Shown here in pieces: positions 16,593-24,242 of a stretch of 64,000 nucleotides of DNA. The stretch spans positions 62,001-126,000 of the forward strand of contig JACREQ010000011.1 in NCBI GenBank assembly GCA_016218155.1, given 5' to 3'. The DNA is from Bacteroidia bacterium (GTDB taxonomy: Bacteria; Bacteroidota; Bacteroidia; Bacteroidales; GWA2-32-17). How positions within the stretch are numbered: the first letter of the stretch is position 1; each line of letters starts with the position of its first letter. A program made the translations under genes and the position numbers. The notes below the pieces were generated by a model, which was given only the letters and a program-made list of their open reading frames with translations, had not been told where the DNA came from and ran no database searches.

Positions 16593-17684
16593 ATGAATCG
16601 CAAAGACCTACTTAAACGCTTTTTACCAGGATTACTTCCGCTATTTGTTTTTATAGCAGCAGATGAAATTTGGGGTACCACAGTAGGTCTTATTGTTGCA
16701 GTTACATTTGGTATTGTGCAACTTGTTTATTTTCTTATTAAAGAAAAACGTCTCGATAGGTTTACCCTGCTTGATACAGGTTTGATTGTAATAATGGGAG
16801 GTGTTTCGCTTGCATTTGATAATGATATTTTCTTTAAGCTTAAACCCGGTTTAATAGGACTGGTGCTTTGTATAATACTTGGCATTTCTGTGTTTACTCC
16901 AGCAAACATAATGTTTGCAATGTCTAAAAGGTACATGGGCGATATGAAGTTTAGTAAAGCTCAGGAAAAGCAGATGAAGCAGAGTCTTTTGGTAATGTTT
17001 ATTATTTTTTCATTACATACTGCTTTAGTTATTTATTCTGCTTTTTATATGTCAAAAGAAGCCTGGATTTTTATAAGTGGTGGTTTGTTTTATATTCTTT
17101 TTGGTGTATATGCATTGTTTGAATTTATTAAAATTAAAATCAGAAATAATAAACTAAAATCTGAAGAATGGGTACCTTTGGTTGACGAAAAGGGAATGGT
17201 AATAGGTAAAGCACCACGTTCTGCTGTTCATAAAGATAAAACACTTTTACATCCGGTAGTTCATCTGCACGTTATTAATAACAAAGGAAACATTTATTTG
17301 CAAAAAAGACCTATGTTTAAAGATACACAACCCGGAAAATGGGATACTGCAGTTGGTGGGCATGTGGCTTTAAATGAAACAATAGAACAGGCATTAATTA
17401 GAGAAACTAAAGAGGAAATAGGAATTGCCCCAACAAATGCAAATGCTTTTGCACAATATGTGTGGAAATCTGATGTAGAATCTGAACTTGTTTTTTCATT
17501 TGTTACAATATATAATGAACAATTGTTTCCAGATGTAAATGAAGTTGACGAAGGTAAATTCTGGACAGTTTCAGAAATAATTAAAAATATAGGGAAGAAT
17601 ATTTTTACCCCTAATTTTGAGCATGAATTCCAGATGTTACAAAAAACAGTTCTTAAATCAAAATCCATTAACAGAAAACCTTAG
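16593..17684 (+). CDS. Septation protein A-like membrane domain fused to a Nudix hydrolase
   Basis: Residues 1-180 contain about six hydrophobic segments (near 13-25, 31-49, 63-78, 86-107, 133-151 and 158-178) and resemble the YciB/intracellular septation protein A or VC0807 family. Residues 192-363 are a Nudix domain with a full Nudix box at 256-278 (G-x5-E-x7-RET-KEEIGI). The opening EEWVPLVDEKGMVIGKAPRS resembles isopentenyl-diphosphate isomerase-like Nudix proteins (YfcD group). Nudix enzymes cleave nucleoside diphosphates linked to other groups; the substrate here is unknown. The next gene starts 5 bases later, so they form an operon. The reading frame is continuous through the junction. 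Confidence 0.85.
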   Translation: MNRKDLLKRFLPGLLPLFVFIAADEIWGTTVGLIVAVTFGIVQLVYFLIKEKRLDRFTLLDTGLIVIMGGVSLAFDNDIFFKLKPGLIGLVLCIILGISVFTPANIMFAMSKRYMGDMKFSKAQEKQMKQSLLVMFIIFSLHTALVIYSAFYMSKEAWIFISGGLFYILFGVYALFEFIKIKIRNNKLKSEEWVPLVDEKGMVIGKAPRSAVHKDKTLLHPVVHLHVINNKGNIYLQKRPMFKDTQPGKWDTAVGGHVALNETIEQALIRETKEEIGIAPTNANAFAQYVWKSDVESELVFSFVTIYNEQLFPDVNEVDEGKFWTVSEIIKNIGKNIFTPNFEHEFQMLQKTVLKSKSINRKP

Positions 17685-17689
17685 ATTAT

Positions 17690-18523
17690 ATGATTTTAAT
17701 AGCAGATTCAGGCTCAACAAAAACCGAATGGGCCTTAATAAAAGATGGTGAGAATAGGAAATTTCATTCAGCAGGAATGAATCCTTACTTTGCTTCTGAT
17801 GATGATATCAAAAAAATATTGAACGATGTTAAGAAATGGGTAGGAGATGGAAATATTGATAAAATAATTTTTTATGGTTCAGGTTGCAATTCAACCGAGA
17901 AGGGGAGTGATATGCAAAAATTATTTAAAGAAATATTTGTTGATTCAGAAATTGAGGTTCAGTCTGATTTAATTGGCGCTGCTGTTTCTTTATTCGGGAA
18001 ACAAAAGGGCATTGCTGTTATACTTGGTACAGGTGCCAACTCAGGATATTTTGATGGTAGAGATATTACGTTTAAAACTGAATCGTTAGGCTTTGTTCTT
18101 GGCGATGAGGGGAGTGGTGCATACCTTGGAAAAGAATTTATCAGAGAATTGTTATATGGTAATCTTTCTAAAGAAATTCAGGATGATTTTACTGCGGAAT
18201 ATAAAATTGGAAAAGTCGAAATTCTTGAGAATATATATAAAAAGCCATATGCAAATCGTTTTCTTGCCGGTTTTACTGTTTTTCTTAAGAAACATGAAAC
18301 TAATGCTGATATTAAAAAGATAATATCTGATTCATTCGAATCATTAGTAAAAAACCATTTGATAAAATATCCGCAAAAAGAAAATTGTGAATTTGGTTTT
18401 GTAGGTTCAATTGCATGGCATTTTAAAGATGAACTTATTGAAGTATGCAAAAAACATAATTTAAAAATTCAGACTATTATTGGTAAGCCAATGGATAATT
18501 TAGTGAAATATTATTCTAAATAA
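17690..18523 (+). CDS. BadF/BadG/BcrA-type ATPase, N-acetylglucosamine kinase-like
   Basis: The 277-residue product starts with the phosphate-1 loop of the sugar kinase/Hsp70/actin fold (LIADSGSTKTEWAL), has DLIGAAVSLFG and AVILGTGANSGYFDG (phosphate-2 and adenosine-type motifs) and LGDEGSGAYLGKE, all typical of bacterial GlcNAc kinase-like proteins. Such enzymes phosphorylate recycled amino sugars in the cytoplasm. The gene lies 5 bases after the Nudix fusion gene. Exact sugar specificity cannot be read from the sequence. Confidence 0.88.
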   Translation: MILIADSGSTKTEWALIKDGENRKFHSAGMNPYFASDDDIKKILNDVKKWVGDGNIDKIIFYGSGCNSTEKGSDMQKLFKEIFVDSEIEVQSDLIGAAVSLFGKQKGIAVILGTGANSGYFDGRDITFKTESLGFVLGDEGSGAYLGKEFIRELLYGNLSKEIQDDFTAEYKIGKVEILENIYKKPYANRFLAGFTVFLKKHETNADIKKIISDSFESLVKNHLIKYPQKENCEFGFVGSIAWHFKDELIEVCKKHNLKIQTIIGKPMDNLVKYYSK

Positions 18524-18641
18524 TTCCAAAATTTGTATTGAAGAGCTTAAAAAGTTAGTAAACAATAAGTATTATTTTTACATTACCCACAATAATAAGT
18601 AAAGACTAAATACTGACAAATATTTAATAAAAATAACAACT

Positions 18642-19709
18642 ATGAAAAGACAAATCCTTATTTTTCTTCTTATGACAATTTCAATAATGTCATTTGGACA
18701 ATTCATTACAGTATCAGTAGTTGATTCTAGTAGTGAATATTGTAGTGGTAGTAATGGTTTTATCACAGTTACTGCTTCGGGTGGCACAGCACCATATTCT
18801 TATGTTTGGAATACTACACCACCACAAACGTCTGCAACCGCAACAAATTTATCTGCTGGTTTATATTATCTCACAGTTACTGATGATATGTATAATCAAA
18901 CATTGACTTCTTATTTCATTTCAAATTTGCAACCATACTGTTCAGTTAATGTGTTACAAAACGACACCAACGGACTTGGTATTGGTATATTAGAAACTTT
19001 TGTTACGGGTGGAACTCCACCATATACATTTGTTTGGAGTGCAAATACTGGAAATCAAACAACTGATACTGCTACAAATCTTTCTGCAGGGTTTTATGAA
19101 GTTACTATTTATGATGCAAATTTATGCTCAACTACTTGTAGTGAAATGATTATAACTACAGATTGTTCAGTCAATTATATCCTAGTTCCTGATACAATTC
19201 CACATCATTACTTAGCAACAAGCTATGTGTCATCAACTTTACCTCCATTAGCATATTATTGGAGTTGGGGCGACGGGACTTTTAGTAGCGGTCCTTTTCC
19301 ATCTCATACATATAGCGTAGCAGGTACATATACTATTTGCCTACACTGTTCGTTCGCCTTTTGTGCAAGTTCATCATATTGTGATTCAACATATTTACAA
19401 AAATCTCAAAATGATGTAATTTATGTTAATGTAATTCCACCAGCAACTTCTGAAATATTTACAAATAAATTATCAAACCTACCAAAAGTTTATCCAAACC
19501 CTACTAATGGAAAATTTACTATAACTGAAACTGATAATATTAAATTAATAGAAGTAGTCAATGTACTTGGAAAAATAATTTATTGTACAATCCCTGAAAA
19601 TAGACTAAACAAATCTGAAATTGATTTATCAAATGTGCCAAAAGGTATTTACTTCATAAAAGTTGACAATGGTGACAAAGTTCATGTTGAAAAAGTTGTT
19701 CTTAATTGA
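18642..19709 (+). CDS. T9SS cargo protein with SprB repeats and a PKD-like domain
   Basis: The 355-residue product has a signal peptide (ending SFGQ), two SprB-type repeats (GGTAPYSYVWNTTPPQT...NLSAGLYYLTVTD and GGTPPYTFVWSANTGNQTT...NLSAGFYEVTIYD), a PKD-like segment (YYWSWGDGTFSSG...YSVAGTYTICL) and a type A sorting domain (PKVYPNPTNGKFTITE to EKVVLN). SprB repeats are known from the mobile gliding adhesin of Flavobacterium. Here only two repeats are present, so a short surface protein is expected. No catalytic residues are recognised. Confidence 0.9.
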   Translation: MKRQILIFLLMTISIMSFGQFITVSVVDSSSEYCSGSNGFITVTASGGTAPYSYVWNTTPPQTSATATNLSAGLYYLTVTDDMYNQTLTSYFISNLQPYCSVNVLQNDTNGLGIGILETFVTGGTPPYTFVWSANTGNQTTDTATNLSAGFYEVTIYDANLCSTTCSEMIITTDCSVNYILVPDTIPHHYLATSYVSSTLPPLAYYWSWGDGTFSSGPFPSHTYSVAGTYTICLHCSFAFCASSSYCDSTYLQKSQNDVIYVNVIPPATSEIFTNKLSNLPKVYPNPTNGKFTITETDNIKLIEVVNVLGKIIYCTIPENRLNKSEIDLSNVPKGIYFIKVDNGDKVHVEKVVLN

Positions 19710-19728
19710 CAATAACAATAATTACGGT

Positions 19729-19760
19729 GGATAGCACCACTTACTGTAACACAGTGCAGT
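19729..19760. repeat. Downstream element shared with 12856-12886
   Basis: Starts 19 bases after the SprB-repeat gene stop. CACCAC and GTGCAGT are conserved at the same spacing as in the other copy, and GGTG/CACC forms a small hairpin at the left edge. Confidence 0.5.
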
Positions 19761-19917
19761 GATTGATAATTTGACAAAGTTCGGTTTCTCTAGTGGTTCT
19801 ACAGCCACTGCAAGTAATTGCAAGGTGTTGGATAGCTTCAATCGTTTTTTTTTAATCAATAATGTTTTAAAAAGCATTATTTGCAAATAGATTTTAAGTT
19901 TATTTTTACAATTTTAA

Positions 19918-19944
19918 TTAAAATGAAAAAAATATTTTTTTCAT
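19918..19944 (-). pseudogene. Remnant start of a third copy of the 20070/20441 gene family
   Basis: The frame from ATG at 19944 reads MKKIFFSF then stops. It is preceded by a nearly identical copy of the upstream region of the intact gene at 20803. Only the start survives; the body has been lost. Confidence 0.65.
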
Positions 19945-20051
19945 AATAAGTAGCATTAATTATGATTCTAATAATATTATATAAATGTACAATATAAAAC
20001 AATATATCACAAGCTACAATATATTGGTTGGTTTTAAGCGTCCACGCAAAA
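19942..20051. repeat. Direct repeat copy A (upstream region of the small gene family)
   Basis: From the start codon outward this matches 20801-20882 with two substitutions over about 65 bases, then a 17-base insertion, then TTGGTTGGTTTTAAGCG and a degraded version of the palindrome found in copy B. Confidence 0.9.
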
Positions 20052-20069
20052 TATAGCAGGTAGGTTTTA

Positions 20070-20438
20070 TTATTCTGTTACTTTAAATGCAATACTACCT
20101 ATGTATATATTCTTTCCTGTTTTAACTATTCCCTTTATATCTTCGAAAATTATTTTTTTTCCTACCTGTTTGTTAAGAATATTATAACATTCTGCATTTA
20201 AACTGTCGCTATTTATTTCAATTGTTTTAAAAAAACCATTTACTATACATGATAATTTGAATGAAATTATTTTAATTGTATCAGTATTCAAAGTAATTCT
20301 TTTAGCATCATTTAATTCTTTAATACTAATGGTTCCACTCGATTTTCCGGCAATCATTATTTTTACATTGGTCTGAGTTAACCCTTTTAAAACAAAGGCA
20401 AGTAAAATAAATGTTGCTATTATTGTTGTCTTTTTCAT
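20070..20438 (-). CDS. Small secreted protein, tandem paralog 2
   Basis: The 122-residue product has a signal peptide (ending LKGLTQ) and a small beta-rich domain. It aligns along its length with the next gene: NVKIMIAGKSSG/NIKILVAGKSFG, the segment TLNTDTIKIISF shared exactly, then SDSLNAECYNILNK against GDSFTEECYDLLSK. No known family is recognised. It starts 2 bases after its paralog's stop, so both are in one transcript. Confidence 0.7.
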   Translation of the reverse strand: MKKTTIIATFILLAFVLKGLTQTNVKIMIAGKSSGTISIKELNDAKRITLNTDTIKIISFKLSCIVNGFFKTIEINSDSLNAECYNILNKQVGKKIIFEDIKGIVKTGKNIYIGSIAFKVTE

Positions 20439-20440
20439 TA

Positions 20441-20803
20441 TTATTTAACAATATTATATTTTACAGTTCCAATAACAATTTCTTTTCCACTTTTTGTAAT
20501 TCCTGTTACGTTTTCAATATAAATTCTTTTTACAGTTATTTTAGAAAGTAAATCATAACATTCTTCAGTAAAACTATCACCATTTACACCGACATCTTTA
20601 GTATATCCGGTTACGATTCCTGAAAAATTAAAAGAAATAATTTTTATAGTATCTGTATTTAAAGTAACCTTTTTCGCCTCTTTAATTTCATTAACAGTAA
20701 GGTTTCCAAAAGATTTTCCTGCAACAAGTATCTTAATGTTTTGCTGAGAGAATCCATTTACAACAATGATTATGAACGTAAAAACAATAATAATTTTTTT
20801 CAT
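20441..20803 (-). CDS. Small secreted protein, tandem paralog 1
   Basis: The 120-residue product has a signal peptide (ending NGFSQ) and the same domain as its downstream neighbour. The conserved TLNTDTIKIISF strand suggests a structural core. Function is unknown; periplasmic or secreted location is predicted. It is the first gene of the pair. Its upstream region (20801-20882) recurs in front of the dead third copy. Confidence 0.7.
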   Translation of the reverse strand: MKKIIIVFTFIIIVVNGFSQQNIKILVAGKSFGNLTVNEIKEAKKVTLNTDTIKIISFNFSGIVTGYTKDVGVNGDSFTEECYDLLSKITVKRIYIENVTGITKSGKEIVIGTVKYNIVK

Positions 20804-20882
20804 AATAACTAGTATTAATTATGATTCTAATAATATTATATAAATGTACAATATAAAACAATATATTGGTTGGTTTTAAGCG
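20801..20882. repeat. Direct repeat copy B (upstream region of paralog 1)
   Basis: Matches 19942-20040 apart from two substitutions and the 17-base insertion in the other copy. It ends inside the palindrome at 20874-20895. Confidence 0.9.
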
Positions 20883-20895
20883 TGGACGCTTAAAA
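20874..20895. terminator. Perfect palindrome downstream of the PorE-like gene
   Basis: TTTTAAGCGT and ACGCTTAAAA pair perfectly around a 2-base centre. It lies about 40 bases past the stop codon at 20937 on the minus strand, so a terminator is likely; the T-run is short, and an operator for the downstream gene pair is an alternative. Confidence 0.55.
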
Positions 20896-20936
20896 CATTA
20901 ATATAAATGTTTGGATTGTAGCGGCGGAATGAATGC

Positions 20937-23090
20937 TTATTCCTGATAAATAACCTTAGAGTATTGGTCAAGTGAGCCTACAATACGAAATTCTGTTCGT
21001 CTGTTCATTTGTCTTCCATCAGGGTTATCGCTTCCATCAGGATTTTCATTTTTAGCAATAGGAATATTTTCACCATATCCTTTTGCAAATAAACGTTCTT
21101 TGTCAATTCCTTTTTCAATCAGATATTTTACAACACTCTCTGCACGACGCTGAGAAAGTTTTTCATTGTATTTATCTTCACCTTTACTGTCAGTATGAGA
21201 GCCTATTTCAACAACAATTCTTGGATTTGCTGTTAAAATTTTGAATAATGTTGTATCGATTACTAATTGAGAACTTTGTGTAAGTTTCCAATCGTCAAAG
21301 TCGTAGTATATATTTTTTACTATAATGGGTTCTTTAGGTAAAATATTAATATAAATAGCATCTAAACGAATAGTATCTGATTTAATAATTTTTCTTGTAT
21401 CAACAGAAAGTTCTTTATTAAACATTCCATAATTCTCTACAACTATTTTATATTCTTTTCCCGGTTCAATGTCAAAGAAATATTCACCTTCTTCTGAAGT
21501 TGTGTCTGCTTTTATAAAAATTCTTTCTTTTCCTTCAGAAATTAAAAATAAGTTGACAGCTTGTTTATGAAGGGGGTCAATTTTTTCGAAAGGATCGTCG
21601 TCATTTATGAATTTTGTTTCTTCTATCTGTCTTTCCAGTTGTTTATAAATAGCGCTATCTTTAATGGCAAATATTTTTCCGGTAACACCAACATGTATAT
21701 ATTCCGACCATTTGTATTCGTAAATATCATCGCAACAAGTTTCACTTAATAATGCTACGCCACCTTTACGATTAGATACTAAAAACCCTTCCTCTTTATT
21801 TTTTCCGACAACGAAATAAATATCGTCTGTACTCGAATTTATAGGAAAACCAATATTCATTGGATTTAGCCATGTGCTTAACTCTCCGGTATTTTTGTAA
21901 ACATCATATCCTCCCATTCCAGGCCAACCGGTTGAGCTGAAATACATAGTACGACTATCCATATCATAAAACGGAGTAGATTCGTCGCCAATAGTATTTA
22001 TCTTGTTACCGGCATTTCGTGGAGTTCGGTAAAGGTTCTTTTTTTCGTTGTAAACAGAATACCAAATGTCAAGACCACCACGTCCCTGATCTCTGTCAGA
22101 TACAAAATAAAGAACTTCTGCATTTAATTTTGAGTCGGTTCCAATTGTTGGCTGTGTTGAAGTGAATTTTGGATTATTTATTTCAGAATTTAGTTTTTCA
22201 GGTTCACTCCATGTTCCGTCAATTTTTTTACTTAGATATATTTCGCAGATTGTTTTGTTTTTCCAGTTTTGCTTACATCTTGTAAAATAAAATCTTTTTC
22301 CATCCTGAGATAATGCTCCATTACAAGTGTTTTCATCTGATTTATTAAATGGTCCATCAAATATTCCTGTCGATTCCCATTTGTCGCCAACTCTTTTTGC
22401 GCCATAAATCTGACGTACAGGCATTTTTTGCGATGAGTCTTGTAGGTCAATATATTTTACTTTGTCTGCTTTTAAAGATCCGTATATAATGTTATCTTTC
22501 CCAATAGGGTAAGGCGACATTTCAACGTGTGCTTTGTTAATTGATGTGTCTAAGTGATAGATAACAACTTTAAGTGCAGAATCCAGTTTTCTTTTTGCAA
22601 GGTCACAACCTTCAATTTCGTTTTTTGTTATTTTTTTATAATCCTGTTCAAAAGTGGTTCCCTTTGCAGCTTTTGTAAATTTCTGAAAATCTTCTTTTGC
22701 TTTATCATAGTCACCCATCATTTTTTCCATTAAAGCTTGAAAAAATAAAGCATCAGTAAATACGTCCTTATCATTATCATATGCAATAGAAAAATATTCT
22801 TTTGCCATAGGATAATTGCGAGCTTTATAATATAGGTGTCCTAATGTATTGCAGTAGTCGGTATTCTTTGGTTGGTTTTTATGAAGTTGTTCAAAATATT
22901 CAATTGCAGAATATGTGTCTCCAAGTCGCTGTGAATTTTTTGCAAAGCCTTTTATTTTCCATTTATTCAAATACTTCATTGTTTCTGAAGGCTGCGAATA
23001 ACAATGTGCCGAAAAAACAACCAATATAATAACAGAAACAAAGTTTCTTATAAGTTTTTTATATAGTTGTTTATTTATAGTCTGTCGCAT
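20937..23090 (-). CDS. PorE-like OmpA-family protein (TPR, beta-propeller, CRD, OmpA C-terminal)
   Basis: The product has 717 residues. It shows, in order, a signal peptide (to about residue 32), TPR-like helices (about 40-165), a PD40/WD40-type propeller (about 190-450, with strands such as FYFTRCKQNW and LYFVSDRDQGRGGLDIW), a carboxypeptidase regulatory-like beta domain (about 530-580) and an OmpA C-terminal peptidoglycan-binding domain (about 600-710, IYYDFDDWKLT, GSHTDSKGEDKYN, LSQRRAESV). This order is that described for PorE, a T9SS-associated periplasmic protein that binds peptidoglycan. Start ATG at 23090 overlaps the end of the SprF-like gene by 16 bases, implying translational coupling. 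Confidence 0.88.
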   Translation of the reverse strand: MRQTINKQLYKKLIRNFVSVIILVVFSAHCYSQPSETMKYLNKWKIKGFAKNSQRLGDTYSAIEYFEQLHKNQPKNTDYCNTLGHLYYKARNYPMAKEYFSIAYDNDKDVFTDALFFQALMEKMMGDYDKAKEDFQKFTKAAKGTTFEQDYKKITKNEIEGCDLAKRKLDSALKVVIYHLDTSINKAHVEMSPYPIGKDNIIYGSLKADKVKYIDLQDSSQKMPVRQIYGAKRVGDKWESTGIFDGPFNKSDENTCNGALSQDGKRFYFTRCKQNWKNKTICEIYLSKKIDGTWSEPEKLNSEINNPKFTSTQPTIGTDSKLNAEVLYFVSDRDQGRGGLDIWYSVYNEKKNLYRTPRNAGNKINTIGDESTPFYDMDSRTMYFSSTGWPGMGGYDVYKNTGELSTWLNPMNIGFPINSSTDDIYFVVGKNKEEGFLVSNRKGGVALLSETCCDDIYEYKWSEYIHVGVTGKIFAIKDSAIYKQLERQIEETKFINDDDPFEKIDPLHKQAVNLFLISEGKERIFIKADTTSEEGEYFFDIEPGKEYKIVVENYGMFNKELSVDTRKIIKSDTIRLDAIYINILPKEPIIVKNIYYDFDDWKLTQSSQLVIDTTLFKILTANPRIVVEIGSHTDSKGEDKYNEKLSQRRAESVVKYLIEKGIDKERLFAKGYGENIPIAKNENPDGSDNPDGRQMNRRTEFRIVGSLDQYSKVIYQE

Positions 23091-24085
23091 GGAAGTGTTA
23101 CTTTTTGTGGAATAGTGCTTTTTGAAATATAAATCAATGAAAATTCAAAAGCACCCTTACGATTAGTTGCAACCTTTAATGGTGACGAATTTATGTCATA
23201 ACTAAACCCCAATCTTAATTGTTTAAACTGAAGACCAATAACAGCAATTGATGCATCAAAGGCTGTAGAAAAATCGTTTCTGAAAAAATATCCTGCAAAA
23301 ATTTGTTTAATTAGATTTGATTTTGGAATGTTATAACCAAATTCCAGTCCTCCTAAAAAGTCAGTTGCTCTTGTTTGTTTCATATAAAGAAACATAGGGT
23401 GGGCAAACCAGTTTTTTATAGGAATATTTAAGCCTAAATTTAATGCGGCACGAATTGGCAGGTGATTATTATTTTCGAGAAATGATTCTTTTGGCATAGT
23501 TAAATGAAATAAAGATAAACCAGCTTCTGGTTCAAAATATCTGAGTTTTTTACTCCAGCCAAAACCGAAATTTAAATCGGGATAATTAGTATTTAAATTA
23601 GTGTTGTCTTCATTTACCGGCAATTGACTGTTGAAATATCCTGAAGTCATATCAAACTGACTTGGAAAAGTAAGAGCATCCATTGAGAATTTTTTGAATA
23701 CCATTCCACCCTGAATACCTGTGTGTATATTGTGACCATTAATTGTTTTATGCCATGCAAGAGATAAATATAGTTTATTTACAGTTAGTCCTGCGGGACC
23801 CGATTTATCATTAATTACATAAAAACCGGCACTGAATTTTTCAGAATGTATCCAAATTTGCCTGTCTAATCCGATAGAAATTGTTCTGAATGGAATTGAT
23901 AAAGCTCTCCATTGTGAGCGATAATTATTCATTATGCGCCAATCGCCATCGTAATTACCTGTATTTGCAGGATTAAGAGATAAAGGGGATGCATAAAATT
24001 GCGAAAAATGAATATCCTGTGCAGTTAGTTTTGAAGAAGTAACTGTCAGTATTATAGCCGATAATATTAATAATATCTTTTTCAC
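23075..24085 (-). CDS. PorP/SprF-family outer membrane protein
   Basis: The product (336 residues from the chosen start) has a signal peptide (ending SKLTAQ), the diagnostic PorP/SprF opening DIHFSQFYASPLSLNPANTG and later beta strands (FGFGWSKKL, LRLGFSYDI) typical of this beta-barrel family. In Flavobacterium SprF is needed to deliver the type B-sorted adhesin SprB. The frame stays open to a TTG at 24106, but that codon lies inside the -7 box (24104-24111), so the GTG at 24085 is the better start. It is divergent from the giant adhesin gene at 24243 and overlaps the PorE-like gene. Confidence 0.9.
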   Translation of the reverse strand: MKKILLILSAIILTVTSSKLTAQDIHFSQFYASPLSLNPANTGNYDGDWRIMNNYRSQWRALSIPFRTISIGLDRQIWIHSEKFSAGFYVINDKSGPAGLTVNKLYLSLAWHKTINGHNIHTGIQGGMVFKKFSMDALTFPSQFDMTSGYFNSQLPVNEDNTNLNTNYPDLNFGFGWSKKLRYFEPEAGLSLFHLTMPKESFLENNNHLPIRAALNLGLNIPIKNWFAHPMFLYMKQTRATDFLGGLEFGYNIPKSNLIKQIFAGYFFRNDFSTAFDASIAVIGLQFKQLRLGFSYDINSSPLKVATNRKGAFEFSLIYISKSTIPQKVTLPCDRL

Positions 24086-24103
24086 AGTGATTCTATAATC
24101 AGG

Positions 24104-24111
24104 CAAAAATA
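24104..24111 (-). promoter_or_regulatory. -7 box of the SprF-PorE operon
   Basis: CAAAAATA reads TATTTTTG on the minus strand. Its position argues against translation starting at 24106 and for the GTG at 24085. Confidence 0.5.
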
Positions 24112-24242
24112 GTATTTTTTATAGATTACTAATAATAATAGTGTCAAAATTTATATTTAAGTGATTTGTTAGAAAAAGATTTGATCTGTAATTTTTGAGT
24201 TTAATGGTTTTTCTCTATATTGCACGATTAAATTAATCTGAG

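Larger units (their letters stand above)
19710..20069. other. 360-base intergenic region with shared element, gene remnant and duplicated upstream sequence
   Basis: It contains an element shared with the XRE gene's flank (19729-19760), a short hairpin AGTGG/CCACT near 19790-19815, a dead gene start (19918-19944) and a copy of the upstream region of the small gene pair (19942-20040). No intact gene is seen. Confidence 0.7.

Noticed and set aside
17294-17668. Open frame on the minus strand inside the Nudix fusion gene (124 codons)
   Set aside because: Antisense to a strong Nudix domain; no independent support.
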